Origin: an uncultured Flavobacteriaceae bacterium
Lineage (GTDB): Bacteria; Bacteroidota; Bacteroidia; Flavobacteriales; Flavobacteriaceae
Length of the DNA: 64,000 nt
NCBI GenBank assembly: GCA_947501845.1
Contig: CANMXP010000011.1
Span: forward strand, 1-64,000
Direction of reading: 5' to 3'
Positions within the stretch are counted from its first letter, which is position 1; every line of letters starts with the position of its first letter. Made by a program: the position numbers and the translations under genes. Under the pieces are notes generated by a model. It ran no database searches. It saw nothing but the letters and a program-made list of their open reading frames with translations, and had not been told where the DNA came from. Positions 46,701 to 55,306 of this stretch are shown piece by piece.

Positions 46701-47969
46701 CTATCTAATGCTATAAAATTCACTCCAGATCACGGCGTTATCATTATTGATATTTCTAACACTATAGAAAACCAAAACAGTGATTTAGAAATAAAAAAGC
46801 ACCTAACTATCAAGGTAAAAGACTCAGGCCCTGGTATTAAACCAGAAAAAATCAAATACATCTTCGAGCGTTTTTATGTAGATAAAAAACCTTCTAAAAA
46901 ACAACTCTCCGAAGGTGCTGGTATTGGGCTTTCATATGCAAAAAAGCTAGCAGAATTGCACCAAGGATCTTTAAATGTTGAAAGTAAACACAAAGAAGGC
47001 AGTATTTTTATCTTTAAATTCCCAGTAAATAAAAAAGACTATTTAAATGTCCCTAACATAAGCTTTGAGTCTGAAGATAAAACACTTGGGTTTATGATGC
47101 CCAATAATGTAAGCAGCTATCAAAGAGATATAAACGATGAGATTATTGATAAGATATTTTCTAAAAGAAGATCAAAACTACCTGTACTTTTAGTTGTTGA
47201 CGATCATAGTGATATAAGAGATTTCATTGCACAGGCTCTTAATGAATATTATAATGTATATCATGCAGAAAATGGAAAAGAAGGTCTAGAAGCTGCTAAG
47301 CACTTACAACCAAATGTTATTCTTACCGATATTTTCATGCCAGTAATGGACGGCTTCGAATTTTGCAAACAGCTTAAAACAAAGCAAGAAACCAGTCATA
47401 TTCCTGTTATAATGATTACCGCAAAGGCATCAGAAGAAAATGAACTGGAAGGTTTTACAAATGGAGCCGATGATTATATTAGAAAGCCCTTTAACATCGA
47501 CTTATTAAAACTCAAACTCGCAAATATTTTAGACCATCGTGAGCAATTAAGAAAACGTTTCAATAGAAAAATAATATCTCAACCCCAAGAAGTTGCAGTA
47601 ACATCTACAGATGAAAAGTTTCTGCAACAGGCCATTGAAATTATAGAAAAACACATGATGAATACAGATTTCAATGTTAAGTTCCTTGTTAAGGAAATGA
47701 ACCTTAGCCGTTCCAATATTTTTATGAAATTTAAAGAATTAACAGGGCTGTCTTCAGGTGAGTTTATTAGAAATATTCGTTTAAAACGTGCTTTACAACT
47801 TTTAGAAACAAGTGATCTATCTGTAAAAGAGATTATGTATATGACTGGATTTAATACAGCCTCATATTTCTCAAAATGCTTTAAAAAGCAATTTGGAGTT
47901 TTACCAAGCGACTACATAAAAAAAATAAAATCTGAAGAAAAAATAAACGAACAACCGTACGATAAATAA
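43731..47969 (+). CDS. Hybrid two-component system sensor-regulator (HTCS)
   Basis: 1412 residues from ATG 43731, chosen for its signal peptide (LSRVVFFILCFLFSKINSSQ). The periplasmic part has about 14 two-component-propeller repeats (DKDGFMWFGTHDGLNKYDG, DKTGIIWIGTNGGGVNKF) and a Y_Y_Y domain; a membrane helix lies near 815-840. The cytosolic part has HisKA (FTNISHEIRTPLTLI, His874), HATPase (NNLLSNAIKFTP, GAGIGLSYAKKL), a receiver (VVDDHSDIRDF, Asp1200 in ILTDIFMPVMDG) and an AraC DNA-binding domain. It binds a ligand fragment and activates SusCD genes. It follows VCBS1 by 51 bp, so it is probably in the module it controls. Confidence 0.96.
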   Translation: MKKLSRVVFFILCFLFSKINSSQNLGYFERITTDNGLSQSDINTIHQDKDGFMWFGTHDGLNKYDGYSFKIFNPDSNIPESITNNLIFDIEEDQNGNFWIGTTGGGLIFFDKSSEKFKTYTYDKNNLKSINSNYIYNIYIDRENRLWIGTSEGLNMLNLENSNNVVEFQRFKPHLEPFIPNINVSSVNTIYQDRKGRIWTGGPGGLYRLSRERNGDMYFKFLNEDIGLPNLAVSSIDEDKEGRLIIATNKGLFYQSKIDTSLKFKKILNGNFRCLLADENIIWAGNESGLDYLKISSDKEFPELIQHFEYNPTNPNSLSKNIVTSLFKDKTGIIWIGTNGGGVNKFNPGRNRFDHVRKTLKPNSLSYDKIRSFFEDSNGNLWIGTEGGGVSMKPKQSKDNTFFNFDTVTNIFAIEEIELGNRKKLLFGSRNLISLYMLDITDPSKIRTNKILPVEEITGGVFSILSDSNKTIWIGTYEVGIYRWTPKRGTNQYVTDIFMSNPNDPSSISNNIIRNIYEDSKGNIWFATGDGLNRLTKEEALKKHPKFQVYKHIVRDKTSISHNYILPIYESAKGELWIGTFGGGLNKFIPETENNPASFKSYSDKDGLPNKVIKGILEDESGNLWLSTNKGLSKFNPELEIFKNYDVNDGLQSNEFQELACLKRRNNEMLFGGINGFNSFFPKNLVENTFEPETIITNFLISNQPVSTRDKINDRVILEKTISKTQEINLKYFENNISFEFAALHYAASQKNQFAYKLEGFEKNWEQTTSNKRFASYTNLEPGIYTFYVKATNNDGLWDKTPSKIQINISPPYWLSNTAYFLYSLIVIGLLIAFRKYTIINTTKKHQLELEHLEKEKNEELQQLKIEFFTNISHEIRTPLTLIKGPLEYLKQSYTQLDKNVVLHQLNLMQKNTDSLLRLVNQLLGFRKMDKGKMTLTLYKSNIIEFVYELIQPFQFLCKKRHINIEINHSDDNITTWFDPNAVEKILNNLLSNAIKFTPDHGVIIIDISNTIENQNSDLEIKKHLTIKVKDSGPGIKPEKIKYIFERFYVDKKPSKKQLSEGAGIGLSYAKKLAELHQGSLNVESKHKEGSIFIFKFPVNKKDYLNVPNISFESEDKTLGFMMPNNVSSYQRDINDEIIDKIFSKRRSKLPVLLVVDDHSDIRDFIAQALNEYYNVYHAENGKEGLEAAKHLQPNVILTDIFMPVMDGFEFCKQLKTKQETSHIPVIMITAKASEENELEGFTNGADDYIRKPFNIDLLKLKLANILDHREQLRKRFNRKIISQPQEVAVTSTDEKFLQQAIEIIEKHMMNTDFNVKFLVKEMNLSRSNIFMKFKELTGLSSGEFIRNIRLKRALQLLETSDLSVKEIMYMTGFNTASYFSKCFKKQFGVLPSDYIKKIKSEEKINEQPYDK

Positions 47970-48279
47970 ACCTTCTTCGTTTTATACACCTCTTCCCTTA
48001 ACTATGGGATATCACATACTATAAACATAAGCAGGAATTTTCCTTAACTTGATTTCTGTTTCGACAAAAAACTATCGTTATTCTGTTAATTAACTATAGA
48101 ATAAACTTGATATATTCTTAATTTACCTTAAAAAACTGTTAATTATTCTAATTAATTGCTATTTTTGATTTGATCGGTTTTGTATTTCATCTCTATTTTT
48201 AACAGAAACCTCCATATTTTAACAACTCATAATTATCTGATCACACATTTTTATTTTGAAACTAGTTAAGAAAAATAAT

Positions 48280-48804
48280 ATGACGCAAGAAGCTTATAAA
48301 AAGCTGTTTAACTCTTTTTATACGTCACTCTGCTTATTTTCTAACAAGTACACAAATAATTTAGAACACTCTAAAGATATCGTACAGGAGGTGTTTATAA
48401 AAATTTGGAAGGATCAAATACAACTTAACGATAATGATAACATAAAAGCATACCTTTACACTGCTGTAAGAAATAAGTCTATAGATTTTATAAAGAGTAA
48501 AAAAGTTAAATCTAAAACTAGTTTAGACCCTGAGTCTATAGAAATTATTACTTCTCAAACTTATTTTGAAAAACAGGTGCTCATAGAAGAAACCTCTAGG
48601 TTAGTAAATCAAGCCATTAATACACTTCCATATAAGTGTAAAAGGATAATTCATCTAAGTTTAAAGGGATTAGAAAATAAGCAAATCTCGGAAGAATTAT
48701 CAATTTCATTGAACACTGTTAAGACACAAAAACGCATTGCTTACCAAAAGCTTCGTCCTTTATTAAAAGGTGCCTGCTCCTTGCTAATAACTTTATTATA
48801 CTAA
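48280..48804 (+). CDS. ECF sigma factor (Bacteroidetes FecI-like)
   Basis: 174 residues from ATG 48280; a TTG at 48256 would add eight. Region 2 is HSKDIVQEVFIKIWKDQ and YLYTAVRNKSIDFIKSKK; region 4 is GLENKQISEELSISLNTVKTQKRIAYQKLR. This is the RNA polymerase sigma-70 type paired with FecR-like anti-sigma factors and STN-containing SusC proteins. fecR follows after 162 bp. It probably drives susC2-susD2 and the two VCBS genes downstream. Confidence 0.93.
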   Translation: MTQEAYKKLFNSFYTSLCLFSNKYTNNLEHSKDIVQEVFIKIWKDQIQLNDNDNIKAYLYTAVRNKSIDFIKSKKVKSKTSLDPESIEIITSQTYFEKQVLIEETSRLVNQAINTLPYKCKRIIHLSLKGLENKQISEELSISLNTVKTQKRIAYQKLRPLLKGACSLLITLLY

Positions 48805-48966
48805 ATAACAAGAAATTGCTTAAAATATTATTTTGACAAAAAAACAGGTTAAAAATCAGTGATTTGTCATTTTAGAGATAAAAAAATAACTTTTTTTTCA
48901 CCCCTACTTGATTTTTTATCGTTATAGCTATGTGTTGCAAATAAAAATAATTACTTTTTATATTTC

Positions 48967-50151
48967 ATGAATAGCTTAAAAAGAATCATTTCCTTAGCAA
49001 AAAAAACAGCTTTAAGAATACTTAATGAAAAAGATATTAACACATCAGAGATTGATGAGATTTTCTCTAAAGATGATACTGAGGACATAATAAACAACCT
49101 TACAAGCACAAATATTAAAAAAGAACGAGAAGAACAATTAAAATATATAAACAAAACAAAGCAAAACGATTGGCAAAACGTTAAATCAAATTCATTAGCC
49201 AATAATAAATCGTTTAAACACCTTTACAAATTTGCTGCAATTTTAATCTTGTGTTTAACTCTTGGATATGTTTCTTATAAAAACATTAATAAACCGTCAC
49301 AAATCTCTTCAGATAAAAACACCATTGGATTACCTTTTAATGACATTGTTTTAGATTTAGGCAATGGTGAAAAAGAAATTATTTCAGAAAATAGTTTTCA
49401 GAAAACCATATCTAAAAATGGATCACTTTTAAATGTCGAAAACGGATTCAAACTAGATTACTCCAATTCAAACAGTACAAAATTTTCAGAGAAACTAGTT
49501 TACAATGAATTAACCATCCCATATGGCAGGAATCTTCAAGTTATTCTGTCTGATGGTACAGAGGTTACACTTAACTCGGGTAGTTCTCTTAAATATCCAA
49601 TAAATTTCATAAAAGGGGAAAATAGAACCGTTTATTTAAAAGGCGAAGCTTTTTTTGATGTCGAAAAAAACAAAAAACAACCATTTATTGTTTATACAGA
49701 TAACATGAATATAAAAGTTTTAGGAACCAAATTTAACATTTCATCCTATCCAGAAGACGCTTATATTAATACTGTATTAGTTGAAGGATCTGTAGCTATA
49801 AGTCCTAATTCCAATGTTTCAAACCCTAAAAGAACCACGATACTTAAACCTGGAGATAAGGCAAAATGGACCAAGCAAGATAAGACCATTGACGTTAAAA
49901 CTGTCGATACATCTATTTACACAGCTTGGACAGAAGGTAGAGTTGTTTTTGAACATATGCCTTTCAAAAACATCATCAAGAAACTTGAAAGACGCTACAA
50001 TGTAACCATTACTAATAATAATACTTCACTTAATAACGAAAATTTTACAGCTTCTTTTGATATTGAAACTATCGATCAAGTATTAAATTCTTTTAGCAAA
50101 AATTATAAGTTTAATTATAACATAAAAGAAAATAGCATCACTATAAACTAA
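48967..50151 (+). CDS. FecR-type anti-sigma factor
   Basis: 394 residues: a cytosolic N-terminal sigma-binding part (about 1-85), one membrane helix (FKHLYKFAAILILCLTLGYVSY) and a periplasmic FecR domain (NELTIPYGRNLQVILSDGTEVTLNSGSSLKYP, GEAFFDVEKNKKQPFIVYTDNMNIKVLGTKFNI). It ends in a DUF4974-like domain (FEHMPFKNIIKKLERRYNVTI). It holds the adjacent sigma factor until the STN domain of SusC2 reports ligand uptake. Confidence 0.95.
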   Translation: MNSLKRIISLAKKTALRILNEKDINTSEIDEIFSKDDTEDIINNLTSTNIKKEREEQLKYINKTKQNDWQNVKSNSLANNKSFKHLYKFAAILILCLTLGYVSYKNINKPSQISSDKNTIGLPFNDIVLDLGNGEKEIISENSFQKTISKNGSLLNVENGFKLDYSNSNSTKFSEKLVYNELTIPYGRNLQVILSDGTEVTLNSGSSLKYPINFIKGENRTVYLKGEAFFDVEKNKKQPFIVYTDNMNIKVLGTKFNISSYPEDAYINTVLVEGSVAISPNSNVSNPKRTTILKPGDKAKWTKQDKTIDVKTVDTSIYTAWTEGRVVFEHMPFKNIIKKLERRYNVTITNNNTSLNNENFTASFDIETIDQVLNSFSKNYKFNYNIKENSITIN

Positions 50152-50202
50152 ACAATAACTTTTTAAAAATAACTAAACTATGACATGACAACAACTCCTT
50201 GC

Positions 50203-50239
50203 AAAAAAAAATCGGAAAATGCTGCAACATTTCCCGATT
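50203..50239 (-). terminator. Minus-strand terminator between fecR and susC2, possibly of an antisense RNA
   Basis: On the - strand, AATCGGGAAATG and CATTTTCCGATT pair with one mismatch around a short loop, and eight T follow (50210 to 50203). On the + strand the A tract precedes the hairpin, so it would not stop fecR. No - strand gene is present, so it could end a short RNA antisense to the susC2 leader. Confidence 0.5.
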
Positions 50240-50291
50240 AGTACTAGCAATTTAACAAAAAATATTAAACGACTAAACACAAAACAAAAAT

Positions 50292-53200
50292 ATGAAATTT
50301 CTAATAAAGTTAGGGAATGGCACTCCCTATTTAAAGCTTGATTTAAAAATGAAACTAACTGTTTATTTATTTTTAATATCACTTTTTCAAATACATGCTA
50401 ATTCTTCTTACTCACAAAACACAAAAATTACCTTAGAATTAGAGAATGTAACCATTGAAAATGTACTGCGCTCTATTGAAGCTAAATCCGATTTTAAGTT
50501 TTTATACAACGATAAAGAAGTTGATTATAAAAAATTAGTATCTGTTAACTTCAAAAAAACTAAAATCAAAAAAATATTAAATGATTTATTATCAGACACT
50601 AATATAAATTTCGAAGTATTAAACAAACAAATAATTTTAGTCTCAAAACCCGATGAAGGAACTTCTTTAAGCTTGCAACAAACCATTAAAGGTATTGTAG
50701 TAGATGAAAATGACCTAGGTATCCCTGGTGCAAGCATTATTGTAAAAGGTACAACAAGAGGTATTGTGACAGATTTTGATGGAAACTTTAGTCTTCAGGT
50801 TTCACCAGGAGATGTATTGGAAGTTTCTTTTCTAGGTTACATTACTCAATCAGTGACCATTGGCAATCAAACGTCTATTAAAATAGTATTAAAAGAAGAT
50901 ACTGCACAACTAGATGAAGTTGTTGTTGTTGGTTATGGTACACAAAAGAGAAGTGATATTGTTGGAGCAATATCTTCTGTATCACCAAAGGATTATGAAG
51001 AACAACCTATAGCCATTGCTTCAGACGTACTTCAAGGACGTAGTCCTGGTGTACAAATAAGCAATGCCAGTGGAGCACCTGGTAGTATTGCTGTAGTTAG
51101 AATTAGAGGAGCTAATTCTATTACCAATAATTCTGACCCATTATATGTTATTGATGGTGTACTTGGAGCTTCTTTTACTTCATTAAACCCAGCCGATATT
51201 CAATCTATCGAAATACTAAAAGATGCATCATCTACAGGTCTTTACGGTTCTCGTGGTTCTAATGGTGTTGTTTTAGTAACAACTAAAAGAGGTAAAACGG
51301 ATACGCCAGTAGTTGAATTTAACTCTTTAATTACAGCACAGTATTTGCCAAGCAAAATCAATAAATTATCAGCAGCACAACATGCAGAAGTTGTTAATAT
51401 AAGTAGTGGTACCAATGAATTTTCTCAAAGCCAAATTGAAGCCTTTAGAACAGCTGGAGGAACCGATTGGCAAGACGAAATTTATAGAGAAGGATTTGAT
51501 GCTATATTACAAAATCATAACCTTTCTATTTCTGGAAAGTCAGGCAAAATAGATTACTACGTTTCTGGTAATAAAGTAGATAACGTAGGGATTTTAGAAA
51601 ATAGTATCTATGAGAGAGAAGCTGTTAGAGCTAATATTAATTTTGAAGTAAATGATAAATTAAGAATGGGCTTTTATATTAATTATACAGACGAGTTGGC
51701 AAAAAATATAAACAATACCAGTTCTTTATTTAATCCAACTGCTGCTGCATTAATTTATAGTCCGACTGTACCAGCGTATCAAGATAATGGCAGGCCAACA
51801 CATACTGGAAGATTTTCAGGAATTGGTACATCTCCTACCGCTATTGCGTTTGGTAGAAATAATAATGTATTCACTGATAATACAACCTTTAACTTTAATG
51901 TTAATTGGAATGTTACAAAAAATATTGATTATACATTTATAGGAGCCAGACGAACGCAGCAAGGTTCAACTCGATTTTTTAAAGACGATTTAGCAGATCT
52001 TCAAGCACCTCAAGCTTCTGTTACAGAAACTCAATTCCAAACTTATCAACATACACATATCGTAGACTACAGACCCAATATTGGTGAAAACCATTCATTA
52101 TTGTTAAAAGGTGTTTTTGAAGAAACATGGTTAGAAGCTTTTGGCTCTTCAGCAACTGCAACAGGGCTAACCAATTTAGATCGTTCATATTTTAACTTAG
52201 CTCTTGCAGAAACTTATAATGTTAATTCGGGTGAAAACGAATCTTCCATAAGATCGTATGTGGCAAGAATGGAATATGCCTATAAAAACAAATACTTACT
52301 ATCAAGTACCGTTAGACAAGATCAATCTTCAAAATTTCAAAACAAATTCCAGAATGCCACATTTCCTTCAGTGGCTGTTGGTTGGAGAGTTTCTGAAGAG
52401 CCATTTTTACAAGACTCTAAAACGATAAGTAACCTAAAGCTTAGGCTTAGTTGGGGAGAAACTGGTAATGAAGCTATAGCTCCCTATAGTTCTTTTCCTT
52501 CGTTAGTTACTGGTATTGGTGCTATTGTAGATGGTTCTACCATCCAATTTGGTGTAGCTCCAGGAGGCTTAACAAATGATGATTTAAGATGGGAAACAAC
52601 AGCTCAATTAAACGCTGGTATCGATTTTGGATTCTGGAACAACCGTTTTACAGCTAGTGCAGATTACTATAAAAAGAATACTACTGACGTTTTACTAAGA
52701 GTTACGCCTCCTACCTATATTGGCGGTATAACAGAACTGGTTAATGCTGGAGAAATACAAAATGAAGGTTTTGAATTTATGGTAGAAGGAACCATTATTA
52801 ATAATGACAATTTTCAATGGGATACCGCATTTAATATCTCTACAAATAAAGCAACGGCTATTAGCCTTGGTAATGATGACTTTATATTTCCTAATGGTGG
52901 TTTATTCTCGGGGTCGGCTGCCATTCCAACAAGTGTTGAAGTAGGCGGAAGAATTGGAAACATTCGAGGATATATGAGTGATGGTGTATGGGGAACAGAT
53001 GAAGTTGCAGAAGCTGATGCTTTTGGAGCTGTCCCTGGAGACTCTAAGTATGTAGATGTAAACGATGACGGAATAATATCTGCTGATGATATCACAACAA
53101 TAGGTAATGGAGCTCCAGACTTTACTTGGGGTTTTAATAATACCCTATCTTATAAAAACTTTACCTTAAATGTTTTTCTACAATCTATGGTTGGGCATGA

Positions 53201-53612
53201 TCTGTTAAATATTAACAGAGCATTAACTAATGGTGCAGGTGGTGATGGATCCCGTACTGGTATTGACCAGTTAAATGCCTGGACAACAGATAATCAAAAT
53301 ACTGATGTCCCTGCATTAACCTCAAACTATCTCCATAGACCTGAAGATTCTCGCTATGTAGAAGATGCTACTTTTATAAGGTTTAAAAACATTAGTTTAG
53401 GTTATAATTTACCTGAAAGTCTTCTAGAATCTACTTTCTTAGATTCTGTAAAGCTTATTTTAAGTGCCCAAAACCTTATTACTATAACAGATTATAAAGG
53501 TTATGACCCAGAAGTAAGTGCTGGTGGATCTTCTAATGTATTTTTAGGTTATGATACAGGTGTTTACCCGAACCCTAAAAGAGTTACACTTGGTCTTAAT
53601 GTTAAATTTTAA
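50292..53612 (+). CDS. SusC/RagA-type TonB-dependent receptor with STN domain (module 2)
   Basis: 1106 residues. Signal peptide (LTVYLFLISLFQIHANSSYSQ), then an STN domain at about 40-115 (ITLELENVTIENVLRSIEAKSDFKFLY to VLNKQIILV), CarboxypepD_reg-like domain (IKGIVVDENDLGIPGASIIVKG), DEVVVVGYGTQKRSD, plug and barrel ending VTLGLNVKF. The STN domain is the signalling part that touches FecR, matching the sigma/fecR pair directly upstream. It imports a ligand with SusD2. Confidence 0.95.
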   Translation: MKFLIKLGNGTPYLKLDLKMKLTVYLFLISLFQIHANSSYSQNTKITLELENVTIENVLRSIEAKSDFKFLYNDKEVDYKKLVSVNFKKTKIKKILNDLLSDTNINFEVLNKQIILVSKPDEGTSLSLQQTIKGIVVDENDLGIPGASIIVKGTTRGIVTDFDGNFSLQVSPGDVLEVSFLGYITQSVTIGNQTSIKIVLKEDTAQLDEVVVVGYGTQKRSDIVGAISSVSPKDYEEQPIAIASDVLQGRSPGVQISNASGAPGSIAVVRIRGANSITNNSDPLYVIDGVLGASFTSLNPADIQSIEILKDASSTGLYGSRGSNGVVLVTTKRGKTDTPVVEFNSLITAQYLPSKINKLSAAQHAEVVNISSGTNEFSQSQIEAFRTAGGTDWQDEIYREGFDAILQNHNLSISGKSGKIDYYVSGNKVDNVGILENSIYEREAVRANINFEVNDKLRMGFYINYTDELAKNINNTSSLFNPTAAALIYSPTVPAYQDNGRPTHTGRFSGIGTSPTAIAFGRNNNVFTDNTTFNFNVNWNVTKNIDYTFIGARRTQQGSTRFFKDDLADLQAPQASVTETQFQTYQHTHIVDYRPNIGENHSLLLKGVFEETWLEAFGSSATATGLTNLDRSYFNLALAETYNVNSGENESSIRSYVARMEYAYKNKYLLSSTVRQDQSSKFQNKFQNATFPSVAVGWRVSEEPFLQDSKTISNLKLRLSWGETGNEAIAPYSSFPSLVTGIGAIVDGSTIQFGVAPGGLTNDDLRWETTAQLNAGIDFGFWNNRFTASADYYKKNTTDVLLRVTPPTYIGGITELVNAGEIQNEGFEFMVEGTIINNDNFQWDTAFNISTNKATAISLGNDDFIFPNGGLFSGSAAIPTSVEVGGRIGNIRGYMSDGVWGTDEVAEADAFGAVPGDSKYVDVNDDGIISADDITTIGNGAPDFTWGFNNTLSYKNFTLNVFLQSMVGHDLLNINRALTNGAGGDGSRTGIDQLNAWTTDNQNTDVPALTSNYLHRPEDSRYVEDATFIRFKNISLGYNLPESLLESTFLDSVKLILSAQNLITITDYKGYDPEVSAGGSSNVFLGYDTGVYPNPKRVTLGLNVKF

Positions 53613-53630
53613 AAATAAAAAACTGTTATT

Positions 53631-55118
53631 ATGAAAAATTATAAATTATTAATTTTGGCAGCTTTAACACTTGTTTTTAGCTGTTCCGAGTTGGAGGAAG
53701 ACCCAAAGGGTATACTTACTCCTTCTACGTTTTACCAAACGCAAACAGATCTCGATGCTGGAATAACAGCAATATATAGACCCTATATGGAGTTTTTCTT
53801 GAATGCTCAAGGATCAATCCCTTCTTTAGCAGGAGATGATGTGACTACGCGTTTAGGCTCTAATAAAAGTGATTATCGTGAATTTGATCAGTTCCAATAT
53901 ACCTCAGGTAATGGTTGGTTAAAAGAACATGGTTGGAATCATTTATACCGAACTATATTTTTTGCAAACGCTGTCATTTCAAATTACACAAATGCTCCCG
54001 AAGGAACAGAAAGAGAGCAGGCTGCGGCTCAAGCTTTCTTTTTAAGAGGTTGGGCATATTTTCAACTGGTTAGAACTTGGGGCCCCGTTCCTATAGTTAC
54101 GTCTGATCTAGCTACTGGAGAAGAACCTAGGTCTCCAGAGAGTGACGTTTTTGATTTAGCAATTTCTGATCTTCAATTCGCTATAAACAACTTGCCTCCG
54201 TCTTGGCCTAATGAACCAGGTAGACCTACATCTTGGGCAGCAAAACACATGTTGTCTAAAGTATATATAACTACAGCTGGTTGGCCTTTAAAAATTACTG
54301 CTAACTATGCTAAGGCAGCAGAACTGGCCAAAGATGTTATAGATAACTCTGGTCATGATTTAATGCCTAATTTTAGAGATGCTTGGCTAGAAGAGAATGA
54401 TAATAATATTGAAAGTGTATTAGCTGTACAAGCTGATAACGGTGGCGATTGGGGTCTAAGTAATAGAATGCCTCTTTCTGTTGGTGCTCCTGATGATGAC
54501 CCTGGTAATGGATGGGATGATTATTTTGCTGAAATTGCTTTCTTTAATGAGTTTCCTGAAGGACCAAGAAAAGATGATACTTTTAGAACAACCTTTGCTA
54601 ATGGAACGCTTACATGGGAACAAACTATTCAAGGTAACCCATATTACTCTAAACTTACAGGGTATAGACTTCCTCAAAACTGGCAATTTAGTGGTAACCC
54701 ATACGTTTTAAGGTTTGCAGACGCATTACTTGTATATGCTGAAGCTCAAAATAAAGCTGATGGAGGACCAAATGCTGCAGCTTATGAAGCAGTTAACAAA
54801 ATAAGAAGAAGAGCTGCTGGTGTTAATGACAATAGTGTTGATTTATCTGGTCTTAGCAGTGATGATTTTCATGATGCTGTTATAGCTGAAGCTGGATGGG
54901 AATTTGCTGGAGAATGGCACAGATGGTACAACTTAGTAAGAAACGAAATGGTTGCAGAAGCTACTTCCAAACGAATTACTGATGATAGAGAACTACCGTT
55001 AGTAGGTGCATCTGCTGGAGATCCAGAAAGTGCGTTCAGAAAATTTTATTATGCACCAATTCCATTAACAGAAATGTTATTAAGACCAGACTGGGAACAA
55101 AACGATTGTTGTAACTAA
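53631..55118 (+). CDS. SusD/RagB-type surface lipoprotein (module 2)
   Basis: 495 residues, lipobox FSC followed by acidic SELEEDPKG, again a surface-export signal. SusD features: TQTDLDAGITAIYRPY, AQAFFLRGWAYFQLVRTWGPVPIV, the TPR-like middle, and the C-terminal WEFAGEWHRWYNLVRNEMV. It is clearly diverged from SusD1 in length and sequence, so the two modules are not a recent duplication. It starts 18 bp after susC2. Confidence 0.94.
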   Translation: MKNYKLLILAALTLVFSCSELEEDPKGILTPSTFYQTQTDLDAGITAIYRPYMEFFLNAQGSIPSLAGDDVTTRLGSNKSDYREFDQFQYTSGNGWLKEHGWNHLYRTIFFANAVISNYTNAPEGTEREQAAAQAFFLRGWAYFQLVRTWGPVPIVTSDLATGEEPRSPESDVFDLAISDLQFAINNLPPSWPNEPGRPTSWAAKHMLSKVYITTAGWPLKITANYAKAAELAKDVIDNSGHDLMPNFRDAWLEENDNNIESVLAVQADNGGDWGLSNRMPLSVGAPDDDPGNGWDDYFAEIAFFNEFPEGPRKDDTFRTTFANGTLTWEQTIQGNPYYSKLTGYRLPQNWQFSGNPYVLRFADALLVYAEAQNKADGGPNAAAYEAVNKIRRRAAGVNDNSVDLSGLSSDDFHDAVIAEAGWEFAGEWHRWYNLVRNEMVAEATSKRITDDRELPLVGASAGDPESAFRKFYYAPIPLTEMLLRPDWEQNDCCN

Positions 55119-55144
55119 ATAAAGTAAAATTTATATTAATAGTA

Positions 55145-55183
55145 AAAAAACCTCATTTTCTAATATCAGATATGAGGTTTTTT
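55145..55183 (+). terminator. Terminator after susD2
   Basis: AAAAAACCTCAT and ATGAGGTTTTTT form a perfect stem of about 12 bp around a 14-nt loop, with a T tract. It lies 27 bp after the susD2 stop and about 125 bp before the VCBS2 gene. Confidence 0.8.
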
Positions 55184-55189
55184 CAATAA

Positions 55190-55256
55190 AGTGGTTTAAA
55201 CTTTTTATCTTAAGCTGAAAAGGAAAAAATTTAAACCACTTACATATAACATATGT
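55190..55256 (+). promoter_or_regulatory. Inverted repeat plus palindrome before the VCBS2 gene
   Basis: AGTGGTTTAAA (55190-55200) and TTTAAACCACT (55230-55240) are perfect 11-bp inverted repeats with a 29-nt spacer. ACATAT-AAC-ATATGT follows at 55242-55256. They lie between the susD2 terminator and ATG 55307 and could be a second promoter's operator or an RNA structure that sets expression of the VCBS pair. Confidence 0.4.
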
Positions 55257-55306
55257 CAAAATCTAAATACCAGTTAATGATTTTGATTTAATTAAATAAA
55301 CCGAAA

